This document shows, piece by piece, positions 9,999 through 19,203 of a DNA stretch of 64,000 bases. Each line of letters opens with the position of its first letter. Within the stretch, counting starts at the first letter, position 1. The notes below the pieces were generated by a model, which was not told the origin of the DNA, did no database searches, and saw nothing but the letters and a program-made list of their open reading frames with translations. Origin of the DNA: Kappaphycus alvarezii (lineage: Eukaryota > Rhodophyta > Florideophyceae > Gigartinales > Solieriaceae); the NCBI GenBank assembly GCA_002205965.3, contig NADL03000768.1:186001-250000 (forward strand). Reading direction: 5' to 3'. The translations under genes and the position numbers were made by a program.

Positions 9999-11876
9999 AT
10001 GGATCTCAACGCTGCTCGTATAACGTTCACAGGGGGCAAGAATGAAGACGTTGAGGAGTTTCTCTATACATATGTCAACGTTGTGATGCGTGAGAAGGGC
10101 GATGAAGAGAAGGCCGCAATTATCTTTGCCTATCTTCATGGTGACGCAAAGCACAAATATAAGTCAAAGTTTATCGACGGGTGGTCTCTTAACGGGAATG
10201 GGCGTAACTTCGGTGACGTATGTGAGTGGCTTGTGAAAGAGTATGCTAAGGAGGTAGAACCAGATGAGATGACTTGTACCGCCATAGAGGCCCGGCTCAA
10301 CTTCGACGATTTGTTAAGCTCATTGGTGTACTTGTGTGATCTTTATGAAAAGGCTGGGTTCAACGCCCAAGCCAAGTACGGAATGCTGCGTAAGGCGGCT
10401 ATGGGGGATAAGCGGCTCTCTGATTTCCTCCTCATCAAGGGCCCTCACACTTTTGATGAACTGAAGGGTACCATAGTAGAATTTGTCAAAAATTCGGAGA
10501 CGTTTCAGTCACTGAGTGAGGTACCGAGGGAAACCCGCACATCGATGTCTATCGTACATCCTGAAAAGAATTATCAAAGGCCGGCTACTAGTGCAGCGGC
10601 ATTAGAATTTGTCAGGAGCGATGTCAAAAAATTGGAAGAAAGGTTGGAAACCCGATTCGATAATCGACTTGACATGATAACCTCGAAGTTGGAAAGCCTT
10701 ACTCTTACCATTAAGAAGAACCAGTCTGGGGCCCCTAAGGCCGCAGAAGTCTGTTCTTACTGTCACAAGCCTGGACACTTTGCAAACAGGTGTCCTGATA
10801 ATCCACATAGAAACACTCGTTGTGGAAAGTGCGGTCGATATGGGCATCATGAAAGTAACTGCTGGTCTAAAGACAACAGAAGAGCAAATTTATCGGAAGC
10901 AAGGAGTGAGTCAGGACCAGAGGTGAAAATTTTACAAAATAGAAGGGATCAAAGGTTGACGGATGCCGGTAACGTATCCATCGCTGAAGAGATTAGTCAA
11001 GTCAATGTGACAAAAAGGGATGGGGAAGGGAACATTTTATCAAAGAAACCTAGGCTAGATTATGGAATGCTGGAGCATATCCCAGCACCTGTACCTCCTC
11101 GAACCAAGAGGTCTGATCAAGTTGTTCCAGGAGTTGGAGTCACTCCGGCCAAGAAGACGAAAAAGAGTAAGAAAGTTAAGAGTATCTCTAAGGACGTACT
11201 AGAGTATGTGAAGAGGTACAATTTGGTGGCTGAGCTTGCATCGGCCCCAACTGGGATAACGTTTGGTCAACTTTTGAGGGGCGACGCAGAGGATGCGAGA
11301 AAAGAACTCAAAAAAATTATCAGGTCTAATAAGTCCGCTAAGGGTAAGAAACTGTTTCTTCAATCGGCCCCGACAGCACCAAGACGTCTTAAGCTGGTAC
11401 CAGTCAAAGTATTGGGTACGAAAACCCAGGCTTTCTTCGATTCGGGTGCTGTTCCAAACCTCATTTCAGAAACTTTGGTGACAGATCTAGGTCTCGACAT
11501 TACTCCAACGACTCGAAAAATAACTGTAGCGGATAGAACCGTCTCAAAATGCATGAGCACTGTTGACAATGTTTCTGTGTTCTTTGGGGACTCTAAAGTT
11601 GATGTAGACTTTCTTGTCATGCCTGATCTCCCTTTCGATGCAATCATTGGCTGCCCTACCATGGAAAGACTAGGGACATGCATTGACTTGGGCAATCAAA
11701 TGGTTTCAGTTAATATTGATGGAAGAACCGTGAACATGCCCCTGGATTTCGACAAAAGCACGCATCCTGAAGATTTAAAAGAAACGGACAGTGAAGATTT
11801 CACTTCTAGCTATGACAGCGAATATTCGGAACCAACGAACACTTTCGGAAGTGGAAAAGGGTACCCTTGGGGGTAA
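9999..11876 (+). CDS. E1 gag-protease polyprotein
   Basis: Intact 625-residue ORF starting at the first ATG after the leader. Residues 1-180 are a helical gag capsid-like region (MDLNAARITFTGGKNEDVEE and following). Residues about 190-240 suggest a coiled coil. Two CCHC zinc knuckles follow at about 250-290 (CSYCHKPGHFANRC and CGKCGRYGHHESNC). A basic linker with KKTKKSKKVK precedes a retropepsin domain at about 465-575, with the catalytic motif FFDSGAVPNLIS and the flap-side AIIGCPTMERLG. Gag would build the particle and package RNA; the protease would process it. The stop TAA at 11874-11876 overlaps the ATG of ORF2 as TAATG. ORF2 is also open in the -1 frame from 11816, so either reinitiation or frameshifting could make ORF2. 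Confidence 0.92.
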   Translation: MDLNAARITFTGGKNEDVEEFLYTYVNVVMREKGDEEKAAIIFAYLHGDAKHKYKSKFIDGWSLNGNGRNFGDVCEWLVKEYAKEVEPDEMTCTAIEARLNFDDLLSSLVYLCDLYEKAGFNAQAKYGMLRKAAMGDKRLSDFLLIKGPHTFDELKGTIVEFVKNSETFQSLSEVPRETRTSMSIVHPEKNYQRPATSAAALEFVRSDVKKLEERLETRFDNRLDMITSKLESLTLTIKKNQSGAPKAAEVCSYCHKPGHFANRCPDNPHRNTRCGKCGRYGHHESNCWSKDNRRANLSEARSESGPEVKILQNRRDQRLTDAGNVSIAEEISQVNVTKRDGEGNILSKKPRLDYGMLEHIPAPVPPRTKRSDQVVPGVGVTPAKKTKKSKKVKSISKDVLEYVKRYNLVAELASAPTGITFGQLLRGDAEDARKELKKIIRSNKSAKGKKLFLQSAPTAPRRLKLVPVKVLGTKTQAFFDSGAVPNLISETLVTDLGLDITPTTRKITVADRTVSKCMSTVDNVSVFFGDSKVDVDFLVMPDLPFDAIIGCPTMERLGTCIDLGNQMVSVNIDGRTVNMPLDFDKSTHPEDLKETDSEDFTSSYDSEYSEPTNTFGSGKGYPWG

Positions 11877-13705
11877 TGAACATGGCATGGGACGATTATG
11901 ATTCTGGGTCTGAAACAGATGACGACTGGAATTCTAGGATAAGTTTGAAACCCGAATATGTTTCTTTTTGCGATGATATCGAATCAAAGGACAGAATTCG
12001 GAGCATGAAAGAATATTACCTTTGTAAAGAAAATAAAAATACGTCGAATTCCATATATGAAGATGTGAGCACGACGGAAGAGGTCCTTCAAAATATTGAG
12101 GTTGAGAATCAAGAAGAAAAAGGGCGCCAAATGGCAGAAATCCAAGGAAAAGTGCAGCACCTTCCCGCCGCCGCCTCACTGAAAATATCCGACATTTTAA
12201 CATCTTCCGAAGTAATTGCATGGAGTGTATCAGATTTAAGACAAGCAAGTGTACCGGTTACTCACTCGTTCGAACTTACCGACACTCAACCGATTTACCA
12301 CAAGCCCAGACGTCAACCGCCAAAGTATGACCAATTTATCTCAGAAAATGTTACAAGTATGCTGAAAAATGATATTATTCGACCAGTTTCATCCCCATGG
12401 TCGTTTCCAGTTGTTGTCGCACCAAAGAAGGATGCAGAAACTGCAGTCAGAACCTTTTCAGTTGGCTCTAAAGTACTTGTAGTACATGGAAAAGCAATGC
12501 AGCAGGCTGTGAAGTGGCCGGCCTTCCAAACCAAGTACTCGAACCCTTGCATCGTCACGGAGGAAAGACACCCGCACTATCAGCTCTGTTCAAGCTCAGG
12601 GAAGAGATCAAGGAGGGCTATCCATGCACGTCGTCTGGTCCCTTATCATCAGAGGCCTGAAGAATTCCTTCTCACACAGGACTATGCGCAACCACGGGGC
12701 ATACTCATCTTTAACTATAGAATGATTCCTATGGGAGGAAAAAGGGCCTGGGAATGGATCATCTCGATTACGCGGGAATACTACGAACTCCACGTAATCA
12801 TCCATTTCTACATTAATATATGTCTATGTTTCCGTACGTTGAACGGACCATTGCTACCTGAAGAAGATTTCCGACTATTAATAAGAGTTCTATTTTCATT
12901 CCAAAACGGAAGGTTCACGGAAGTAGGTCCAGAGTTTGTGGAGGTAATATATCATTACTCTACAGGAAGATATGGAATGGTAGCTGCTGGAGACTTGTCG
13001 CAAACGTATCTGAATATTATCCGTCCAATTTACGTATTTCTCAAGAACAACCAAGCCGTGCGACTGAGAGGTTACGCCTTACCCCCGGATATGGAGTACA
13101 GACTGGTCCCGTATCCTCTATGGGAACCTTACGTTTCTCCGCCACAAATTGGGAACGTCGGAGGCGGCGAGGATCCTCCTGAAGCAGTGATGATGACCAG
13201 AAGAGGACCTTCGGGAGACAATAACCCGCCCAGAAGAGGTTCCGGTCGTCCCCCGAGAGGACCTCGTGCAGGTCCCAGTACGTCAGGAGCTGGTCACGGC
13301 CATTCATCGGGACCGTCCACCACAACTTCATCTCCAGCTCTCCTTCACAACCATGCACAGCATACAGTCGGAAGAAGAAGATTATCTTTTTGGCTGCGCA
13401 ATATCTCGGAGGATGCGAACGATGCGCAGGTCATTTCTTATTTCATGATAAGCATCTGTTTATGTTTTAGGGCGCTACATGGACCGCACTTATCTTACGA
13501 AGATTCGTTCTTGATGATGCGCGTCTTCTTTTCCTATCGGCATCCATTCCTCCGGCATCTTCCAGAAGAGTTTGCATATCACATATATTTTTTCACTCTT
13601 GGAAGATTCGGAAGAGTCACGGAAGAAGAATGTATTCAACCCCATGTCGATGTTATCAAACCAATATATGAGGCTATGCTACAAAGTGAGGTACCAGTAA
13701 TGTAA
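11876..13705 (+). CDS. E1 ORF2: truncated pol fused to a tandemly duplicated unknown domain
   Basis: The intact ORF of about 609 residues has four parts. An acidic N-terminus leads into the RT fingers (HKPRRQPPKYDQFI ... SSPWSFPVVVAPKKD). At about 12432 it jumps directly to an integrase-tail region (FSVGSKVLVVHGKAMQQA ... RRAIHARRLVPYHQR). A domain from about 12760 to 13050 contains INICLCFRTLNGP, EEDFRLLIRVLFSFQ, STGRYGMV and NIIRPIYVFL. After a Pro/Arg/Gly/Ser-rich linker (about 13060-13380), a second copy at about 13390-13690 contains ISICLCFRALHGP, YEDSFLMMRVFFSY, TLGRFGRV and DVIKPIYEAM. The two copies of about 85 residues are clearly homologous. I do not know this domain. No catalytic RT motif (YxDD) or integrase triad remains. 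Alternative start: -1 frameshift from gag. Confidence 0.85.
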   Translation: MNMAWDDYDSGSETDDDWNSRISLKPEYVSFCDDIESKDRIRSMKEYYLCKENKNTSNSIYEDVSTTEEVLQNIEVENQEEKGRQMAEIQGKVQHLPAAASLKISDILTSSEVIAWSVSDLRQASVPVTHSFELTDTQPIYHKPRRQPPKYDQFISENVTSMLKNDIIRPVSSPWSFPVVVAPKKDAETAVRTFSVGSKVLVVHGKAMQQAVKWPAFQTKYSNPCIVTEERHPHYQLCSSSGKRSRRAIHARRLVPYHQRPEEFLLTQDYAQPRGILIFNYRMIPMGGKRAWEWIISITREYYELHVIIHFYINICLCFRTLNGPLLPEEDFRLLIRVLFSFQNGRFTEVGPEFVEVIYHYSTGRYGMVAAGDLSQTYLNIIRPIYVFLKNNQAVRLRGYALPPDMEYRLVPYPLWEPYVSPPQIGNVGGGEDPPEAVMMTRRGPSGDNNPPRRGSGRPPRGPRAGPSTSGAGHGHSSGPSTTTSSPALLHNHAQHTVGRRRLSFWLRNISEDANDAQVISYFMISICLCFRALHGPHLSYEDSFLMMRVFFSYRHPFLRHLPEEFAYHIYFFTLGRFGRVTEEECIQPHVDVIKPIYEAMLQSEVPVM

Positions 13706-13852
13706 ACCTACTTTTTAGAGCATCATATTGGTAATCAGTTGCATCCATAACCGTTTGAGAGACCATATATTTTATCAATAAGACAGCGAACACTAACGGA
13801 AACAGAAGAAGAGCAGTGACGAGCCGGGACGTTGGTCTTGAGCGAAAGGGCG
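13706..13852 (+). other. E1 3' untranslated region with polypurine tract
   Basis: Non-coding stretch between ORF2 and the 3' LTR. It ends AGCGAAAGGGCG immediately before the LTR's TGATG, a plausible plus-strand primer tract. Confidence 0.6.
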
Positions 13853-14571
13853 TGATGTGCGCAAATTCGCACACGAAAAAATCTAGATGAGGACCATAAT
13901 TGTATACAGTATTGGAACTGGGAAGATATTTTTACAGTTTTTGAATTTGCAAGATATTTTTAATTTGGGTGAGTGTGGCAAATTCATCGGTTGATTTTTT
14001 ATTTTAGGACACACTGTCATAGTGGATGTCAGTACAGTTCTAGGTTGTGGGTGATACTACGAGTGACTCTGAAAGGTCTATATAATGGCCACATCAATTC
14101 CCATCCCTGGCCGATAGGTGGCTGGCATGGGTATGGCACGTAGATATTTACCTTGAGGAAATATCTTCTAATGGTCTCTCTGGTTCACACGATTCCCGTG
14201 AATGCATTTTATGGTTATTAGTCTGTTTGTTTGAAGACTTTTAGGGTAGCCAAAGGTCTATATAAGCCGAGTAAACTGCTTCCTTTAGTGGAGGTCAAGC
14301 AAGTTGGCAGACAACTTCAGGTCAAGCTCCGAGTAGTAGGAAGTTGAGAGTCAACTTCAGACCCAAGAAAACTTTTTCCTAAGCTGGTCGCAGAGCATCA
14401 GTGGTAGACGCTGCCCATTTTATACTTGCTTGTAGCCCTCTCAACTCTCTCCCATATACACTACTTTTTATTTGTTCAACTATACCACGGTAGCACTTTT
14501 GTCGCTCGCAACACCTCCGTCTTGGGTAGTTGGTTCTAAGTATCTCTTCTCCCGACGATTTAACCCTATCA
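13853..14571 (+). repeat. E1 3' LTR (719 bp)
   Basis: Almost identical to 9190-9909. I saw one missing G (CTTGGGTAG versus CTTGGGGTAG) and one substitution near the end (TTTAACCC versus TTTACCCC). It is followed directly by LINE reverse-transcriptase sequence. Confidence 0.95.
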
Positions 14572-17468
14572 GCTCCTACAGAGCTTGCTTTCGGACCCTT
14601 CTATGTCTGTAGTTCAGAGGGCACCCAGAAAGCTGATCCCCTCGGTCCCCTGCTCTTTGCCCTGGCTCTCCATCCTCTCTTGCTATCGTTACAGGAGGAG
14701 TTCTCATCTGCCCTGAACGCTTGGTACGCAGATGACGGTAACATTGTTCTTCCTCGATCCCAAGCCGCCGCTGCCATCCGTTTCATCCAGCTTGAAGGAG
14801 GTCCACTAGGGTTCCAGCTCAATCTTGCCAAGACCCAAGTTTACGGCTTCTCCCCTTCCCACTCCCCTTTGGCACTTCCTTGCCCCTTTTCAACCCCCCT
14901 GGTTTCATCGTGCTGGGATCCCCGATTGGCTCGGAACCTTTTGTTTCCCAATTTTTCGCAGGCCGCCAAAACGCAGTTGACCGCACCTTTCAATCCCTTC
15001 CAGACTTGGATGATGCTCAATTGGCTTTCCACTTACACCGCTTCTGCGCGAACGCCTCAAAGGTCATGCACTTGCTACGTACGCTTCCCTCCACTCAATC
15101 TGCAGTACTCGCCGCTAGCTTCGATCAGAAGCAGAGGGAAGCGTTCCACCAATTGCAGCTGCCCTGTCCAGAGCGAGCCTGGCTCCAAGCCTCTCTCCCC
15201 TTCTACATGGGCGGTCTAGGTCTCCTGCAAACTTCAGACATTACCGAAGCTGCTTACGTAGCATCTGTGATTGATTCTTTTGGACTTATCTCCGACCTAC
15301 TCACTATTTCCCAGGACCGCCACTTGGAAGCGATCCCTCGGTCCGCCATCTCGCTCTTATCCTCCCTCCACCCGCAGCTGTCTTCGTCGCTTACAGCTAC
15401 GGCTCTTTTCGAGCGTTGTTCATCGCCGGTCCCCGGCGAAAGGCTCCAGTCTGCGATTACAACTGAACTCATGCTTTTGAAGTCTGATAGGTTGTTCACG
15501 TCCGCGGCAGCCCACGACCGAGCACGGCTCCTCTCCGTGCGCACGTCCTCCGCCTCGTCTGTTTTCTCTTCGCTTCCACACCATCACCGCGGTACGTACA
15601 TGTCCTCTTCTACGTGGAAAGTCGCCCTGGCTCTACGTCTCGGCATCGCGCTATTACCTGGATCTACTCGCTGTCCGGTCTGCTCCCGGCGCTCGGCCGA
15701 CATCGCACCCGTCTTAGATCCAAGTGGTCAAAACGCGTTGACCTGCAAATACTAAGACGGAATGACTCGTCGTCATCACATCCTCCGCAACGTTCTTGCC
15801 CGCTACTGCAAGGAAGTTGGGATCGTCGCTCTCGTCGAGCATCCGCTCCCCTACCAGGTTCCCAACTCGTCTGGGCATTCGGAGTCCCCCGCGCTACGAA
15901 TGGACATTTACATACCCGCTGCATACGGGCTTCACAGTACCGATATCGCCGTCGACGTTACTGTTGCCCACCCCTCCGCACGCCACCACATTTCGCCAAG
16001 TACGGTTACCGCAGGCGCTGCTGCAACACTCGCAGAGCGCGAGAAACATCGTCATTACGGCACTTACTGCAACCAAAACGATATCCTCCACCCTCCCGAC
16101 GGGATTGATATCTATGGCGCCATGGGTGACGACGGCAAGGGTTTTTTTGGCGCTCGGCCGACATCGCACCCGTCTTAGATCCAAGTGGTCAAAACGCGTT
16201 GACCTGCAAATACTAAGACGGAATGACTCGTCGTCATCACATCCTCCGCAACGTTCTTGCCCGCTACTGCAAGGAAGTTGGGATCGTCGCTCTCGTCGAG
16301 CATCCGCTCCTCTACCAGGTTCCCAACACATCTGGGCATTCGGAGCCCCCCGCGCTACGAATGGACATTTACATACCCGCTGCATACGGGCTTCACAGTA
16401 CCGATATCGCCGTCGACGTTACTGTTGCCCACCCCTCCGCACGCCACCACATTTCGCCAAGTACGGTTACCGCAGGCGCTGCTGCAACACTCGCAGAGCG
16501 CGAGAAACATCGTCATTACTGCACTTACTGCAACCAAAACGATATCCTCCACCCTCCCGACGGGATTGATATCTATGGCGCCATGGGTGACGACGGCAAG
16601 GGTTTTTTTGGCGCTCGGCCGACATCGCACCCGTCTTAGATCCAAGTGGTCAAAACGCGTTGACCTGCAAATACTAAGACGGAATGACTCGTCGTCATCA
16701 CATCCTCCGCAACGTTCTTGCCCGCTACTGCAAGGAAGTTGGGATCGTCGCTCTCGTCGAGCATCCGCTCCTCTACCAGGTTCCCAACACATCTGGGCAT
16801 TCGGAGCCCCCCGCGCTACGAATGGACATTTACATACCCGCTGCATACGGGCTTCACAGTACCGATATCGCCGTCGACGTTACTGTTGCCCACCCCTCCG
16901 CACGCCACCACATTTCGCCAAGTACGGTTACCGCAGGCGCTGCTGCAACACTCGCAGAGCGCGAGAAACATCGTCATTACTGCACTTACTGCAACCAAAA
17001 CGATATCCTCCACCCTCCCGACGGGATTGATATCTATGGCGCCATGGGTGACGACGGCAAGGGTTTTTTTGGCGCTCGGCCGACATCGCACCCGTCTTAG
17101 ATCCAAGTGGTCAAAACGCGTTGACCTGCAAATACTAAGACGGAATGACTCGTCGTCATCACATCCTCCGCAACGTTCTTGCCCGCTACTGCAAGGAAGT
17201 TGGGATCGTCGCTCTCGTCGAGCATCCGCTCCTCTACCAGGTTCCCAACACATCTGGGCATTCGGAGTCCCCCGCGCTACGAATGGACATTTACATACCC
17301 GCTGCATACGGGCTTCACAGTACCGATATCGCCGTCGACGTTACTGTTGCCCACCCCTCCGCACGCCGCCACATTTCGCCAAGTACGGTTACCGCAGGCG
17401 CTGCTGCAACACTCGCAGAGCGCGAGAAACATCGTCATTACGGCACTCACTGCAACCAAAACGATATC
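14572..17468 (+). pseudogene. LINE F: reverse transcriptase palm to restriction-like endonuclease
   Basis: The frame picks up inside RT at ELAFGPFYVCSSEGTQKADP, equivalent to the GTQQGDPLGP motif, and contains the catalytic box YADDGNIV near 14730. A long helical post-RT region follows. Then comes a zinc knuckle-like CPVCSRR near 15680, and a nuclease region with RRHHILRNVL, ALRMDIYIP and DIAVDVTVAHPS, a PD-(D/E)XK-type arrangement as in LINEs of the R2/R4/NeSL kind. Several frame changes break it. The RT N-terminus is missing at the E1 border, and the nuclease region is tandemly repeated (15691-17468). The last copy is cut by a solo LTR at 17469 and the true C-terminus resumes at 19009. Such enzymes nick target DNA and copy RNA there. 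Confidence 0.8.
15691..17468 (+). repeat. 461-bp tandem repeat of the LINE F endonuclease region
   Basis: The sequence starting GCTCGGCCGACATCGCACCC recurs at 15691, 16152, 16613 and 17074, an exact period of 461 bp. There are three full units and a fourth cut off at 17468 by the solo LTR, whose other flank (19009 on) supplies the natural end. Units 2 and 3 look identical. Units 1 and 4 differ from them at a few bases (for example CCAACTCG versus CCAACACA). 461 is not a multiple of three, so each unit restarts its own frame, giving repeated 138-codon frames beginning MTRRHHILRNVLARYCKEVG. Confidence 0.95.
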
Positions 17469-19003
17469 TGTTAGGCGCAGATTTTTTTTGTCGCTGTCAT
17501 CTACAGGCCTATAGTTTACTGTAGTACCTCTCCTTGTCCAAATTTGCTTATAGTTCCGGTCCTTCCTCGTCCTCCCTGAACCTCGCTTATCATTACCGCG
17601 GTCCTCTCCAAATTTACTTCCGTTTTATCTAGATATTTTTATACTGTATCTAACCCTCTGAATCGATCCAGAATCAAGTTCGTTTTCCATTTTTGCTTAC
17701 CTTCTCCTCCAAATTCACTTTTTTTGAGAAAAAGGGCGCAAATGCATTACTACAAAAATCCCTTGCAGATTTATTTTACCTATTTCTAATCTATAGAACC
17801 TGCCCCGCGAGCCTATTTAAACCCCTTTATTCCAAGTTTTAAACGTCCCCGATCATTTTGCTCATCACACCTCTCCCCCCACACACCCGAAACACCCTCT
17901 ATTACCTCCCATTCCCCCAAACCTACCAAAATGACTAATCCATGCCCCTCGAAAATCATTTCCAAAAATCGCCATCCCCGCCCCGTAAACTCTATTCCCC
18001 TACTCCCTTTCGGACCTACTGACCGCGAGGACTACCTGCGCCGGCAAACCAAGAAAAAGGTCATCGAGTTCGTGCGTCGCCTCTTTGTCGAGGATGAGGG
18101 GGAGGAGGTTGGTAAGGGGCGGGAGTGGGACATCGAGGAGGGAGCTGGGGAGACCTTTGAGGAGTGGGTAGCCCCTGAATTGGTCTATGAGGTTAATAAC
18201 GAGGAGGACAGGGAGGATGAGGAGGAAGAGGAAGATGGAGAGGAGGATGAGGAGGAAGAGGAAGATGAAGAGGAGGATTAGGAGGAAGAGGAGGATGAAG
18301 AGGACGATGACGAGGACGAGGACGAGTTGGATGAGGGAAATGGGGGCATGGAAAGTGTTGTACTGGTGGGGCCTGGACTGGAGAATATGGATCAAGTGGT
18401 GCCGACGCTGGAACCGGATGGAGATATCTTTAGTAGTTTAGATATCTCCCAGGAGGGAATAGAGAGCTGTGAGCCATTCGCAGATATTTGTGGGGACTGC
18501 TTGGACAGCATGGGTATTTTAGAGGAATTGTTTGGATCTGATTTAGAGAATGGGAAAGAAGAGGACCTCATTGATTGTTAGTTTCTTAAGTATCTTCTGT
18601 TTAGAGTATGTGATCCACACAAATTGTTTCTGTGCATTTCCTGGTACCTTCTGTAGTTTTGTTCGGACTTTAGGGGTAGCCAAAAGTCTATATAAGCTGA
18701 GTAAACTGCTTCCTCATGGAGAGGTCAAGCAAGTTGGCAGACAACTTCAAGCCCAGTCCCAAATAGTTAGGAAGTTGAGAGTCGACTTCAGACCCAAGAA
18801 GCATTTACTTTACCCTAGTCACTAAGCATAGGTGGTAGACCCTGCCCCTTCCATACTTGCTTGTAGCCCATTCAACTGTCTTCCATATCCACTCATTTTC
18901 GTTCGTTCAACTATACCACGGTAGCACTTCTGTCGCTTGCAACACCTCCTTCTTGGGGAAATTGGTTCTGAGGACCTCTTCCCCTGCTGATTTATCCCTA
19001 AAA
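17469..19003 (+). repeat. Solo LTR with an internal acidic-protein ORF (about 1.5 kb)
   Basis: It is flanked by ATATC at 17464-17468 and 19004-19008 and sits inside the fourth LINE repeat. It begins TGTTAGGCGCAG and ends CCCTAAAA instead of CA. The last 350 bp (GGGTAGCCAAAAGTCTATAT to the end) are clearly homologous to the E1 LTR. The middle carries the ORF at 17931-18581. It has a TATTTAAA box near 17812 upstream of the ORF and TCTATATAA near 18687 downstream of it. Confidence 0.9.
17931..18581 (+). pseudogene. LTR-encoded acidic protein (one in-frame stop)
   Basis: The frame starts MTNPCPSKIISKNRHPRP, continues through LPFGPTDREDYLRRQ, has a long Glu/Asp tract, and is interrupted by TAG at 18279-18281. 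It then continues in the same frame to LENMDQVVPTLEPDGDIF, DISQEG, PFADICGDCL and ELFGSDLE. The protein at 31814-32413 in another solo LTR of the family is homologous over its whole length, outside the low-complexity tract as well as in it, so this was a real gene. Its function is unknown. A short basic N-terminal part, an acidic middle and a hydrophobic-acidic end look like a transcription activator, but that is only an inference. ATG context and a TATA box about 115 bp upstream suit expression from the LTR itself. Confidence 0.75.
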
Positions 19004-19008
19004 ATATC

Positions 19009-19203
19009 CTATTCTCCCCCATCGGGATTGATATCTATGGCGCCTTGGGCGACGACGGCAAGAGTTTTTTCCGCCGCCTTGCTTCCTTCGCTGCTTCTCG
19101 TCGCGGTTCCTCCCCTCAACAGGAGCTCCGCGACTTCGTTACCCGTTTTGCATTTAGTCTCCAAATAATGCAGGCGCGACAGGTTTCTACCCGCCGCCCG
19201 CAT
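19009..19203 (+). pseudogene. LINE F C-terminal end
   Basis: After the solo LTR's duplication, the frame continues GIDIYGALGDDGKSFFRRL and runs to a stop at about 19207, ending STRRPHT. The 461-bp units stop resembling it right after GDDGK, so this is the original C-terminus of the LINE protein and shows where the duplication junction lies. Confidence 0.75.

Larger units (their letters stand above)
9190..14571 (+). mobile_element. E1: young non-autonomous Ty3/gypsy-type LTR element
   Basis: E1 is 5,382 bp long with LTRs at 9190-9909 and 13853-14571. Both begin TGATG and end TATCA, and I saw only one indel and one substitution between them. That implies very recent insertion. It has two intact overlapping ORFs. 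ORF1 is a full gag-protease. ORF2 keeps the first part of RT, then jumps to the integrase tail and continues into a duplicated unknown domain. The central RT, RNase H and integrase core are absent, so E1 must borrow these from an autonomous relative such as an intact Gy1. The 5-bp flanks (ACATT and GCTCC) do not match, so the insertion has been altered by recombination or deletion. A purine-rich tract AGCGAAAGGGCG precedes the 3' LTR. Confidence 0.9.

Noticed and set aside
15796-17030. 257-codon Arg/Ser/Pro-rich frames repeated in the LINE array
   Set aside because: They are shifted-frame readings of the endonuclease repeat. The genuine LINE frame reads DIAVDVTVAHPS.
15691-17468. CRISPR-like or satellite array
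   Set aside because: The repeat unit is 461 bp without spacers, and each unit is a piece of LINE coding sequence whose natural single-copy ends are seen on both sides.
17931-18581. Acidic ORF dismissed as low-complexity noise
   Set aside because: Rejected as an explanation: homology with 31814-32413 covers the non-repetitive N- and C-terminal blocks as well as the Glu/Asp tract.
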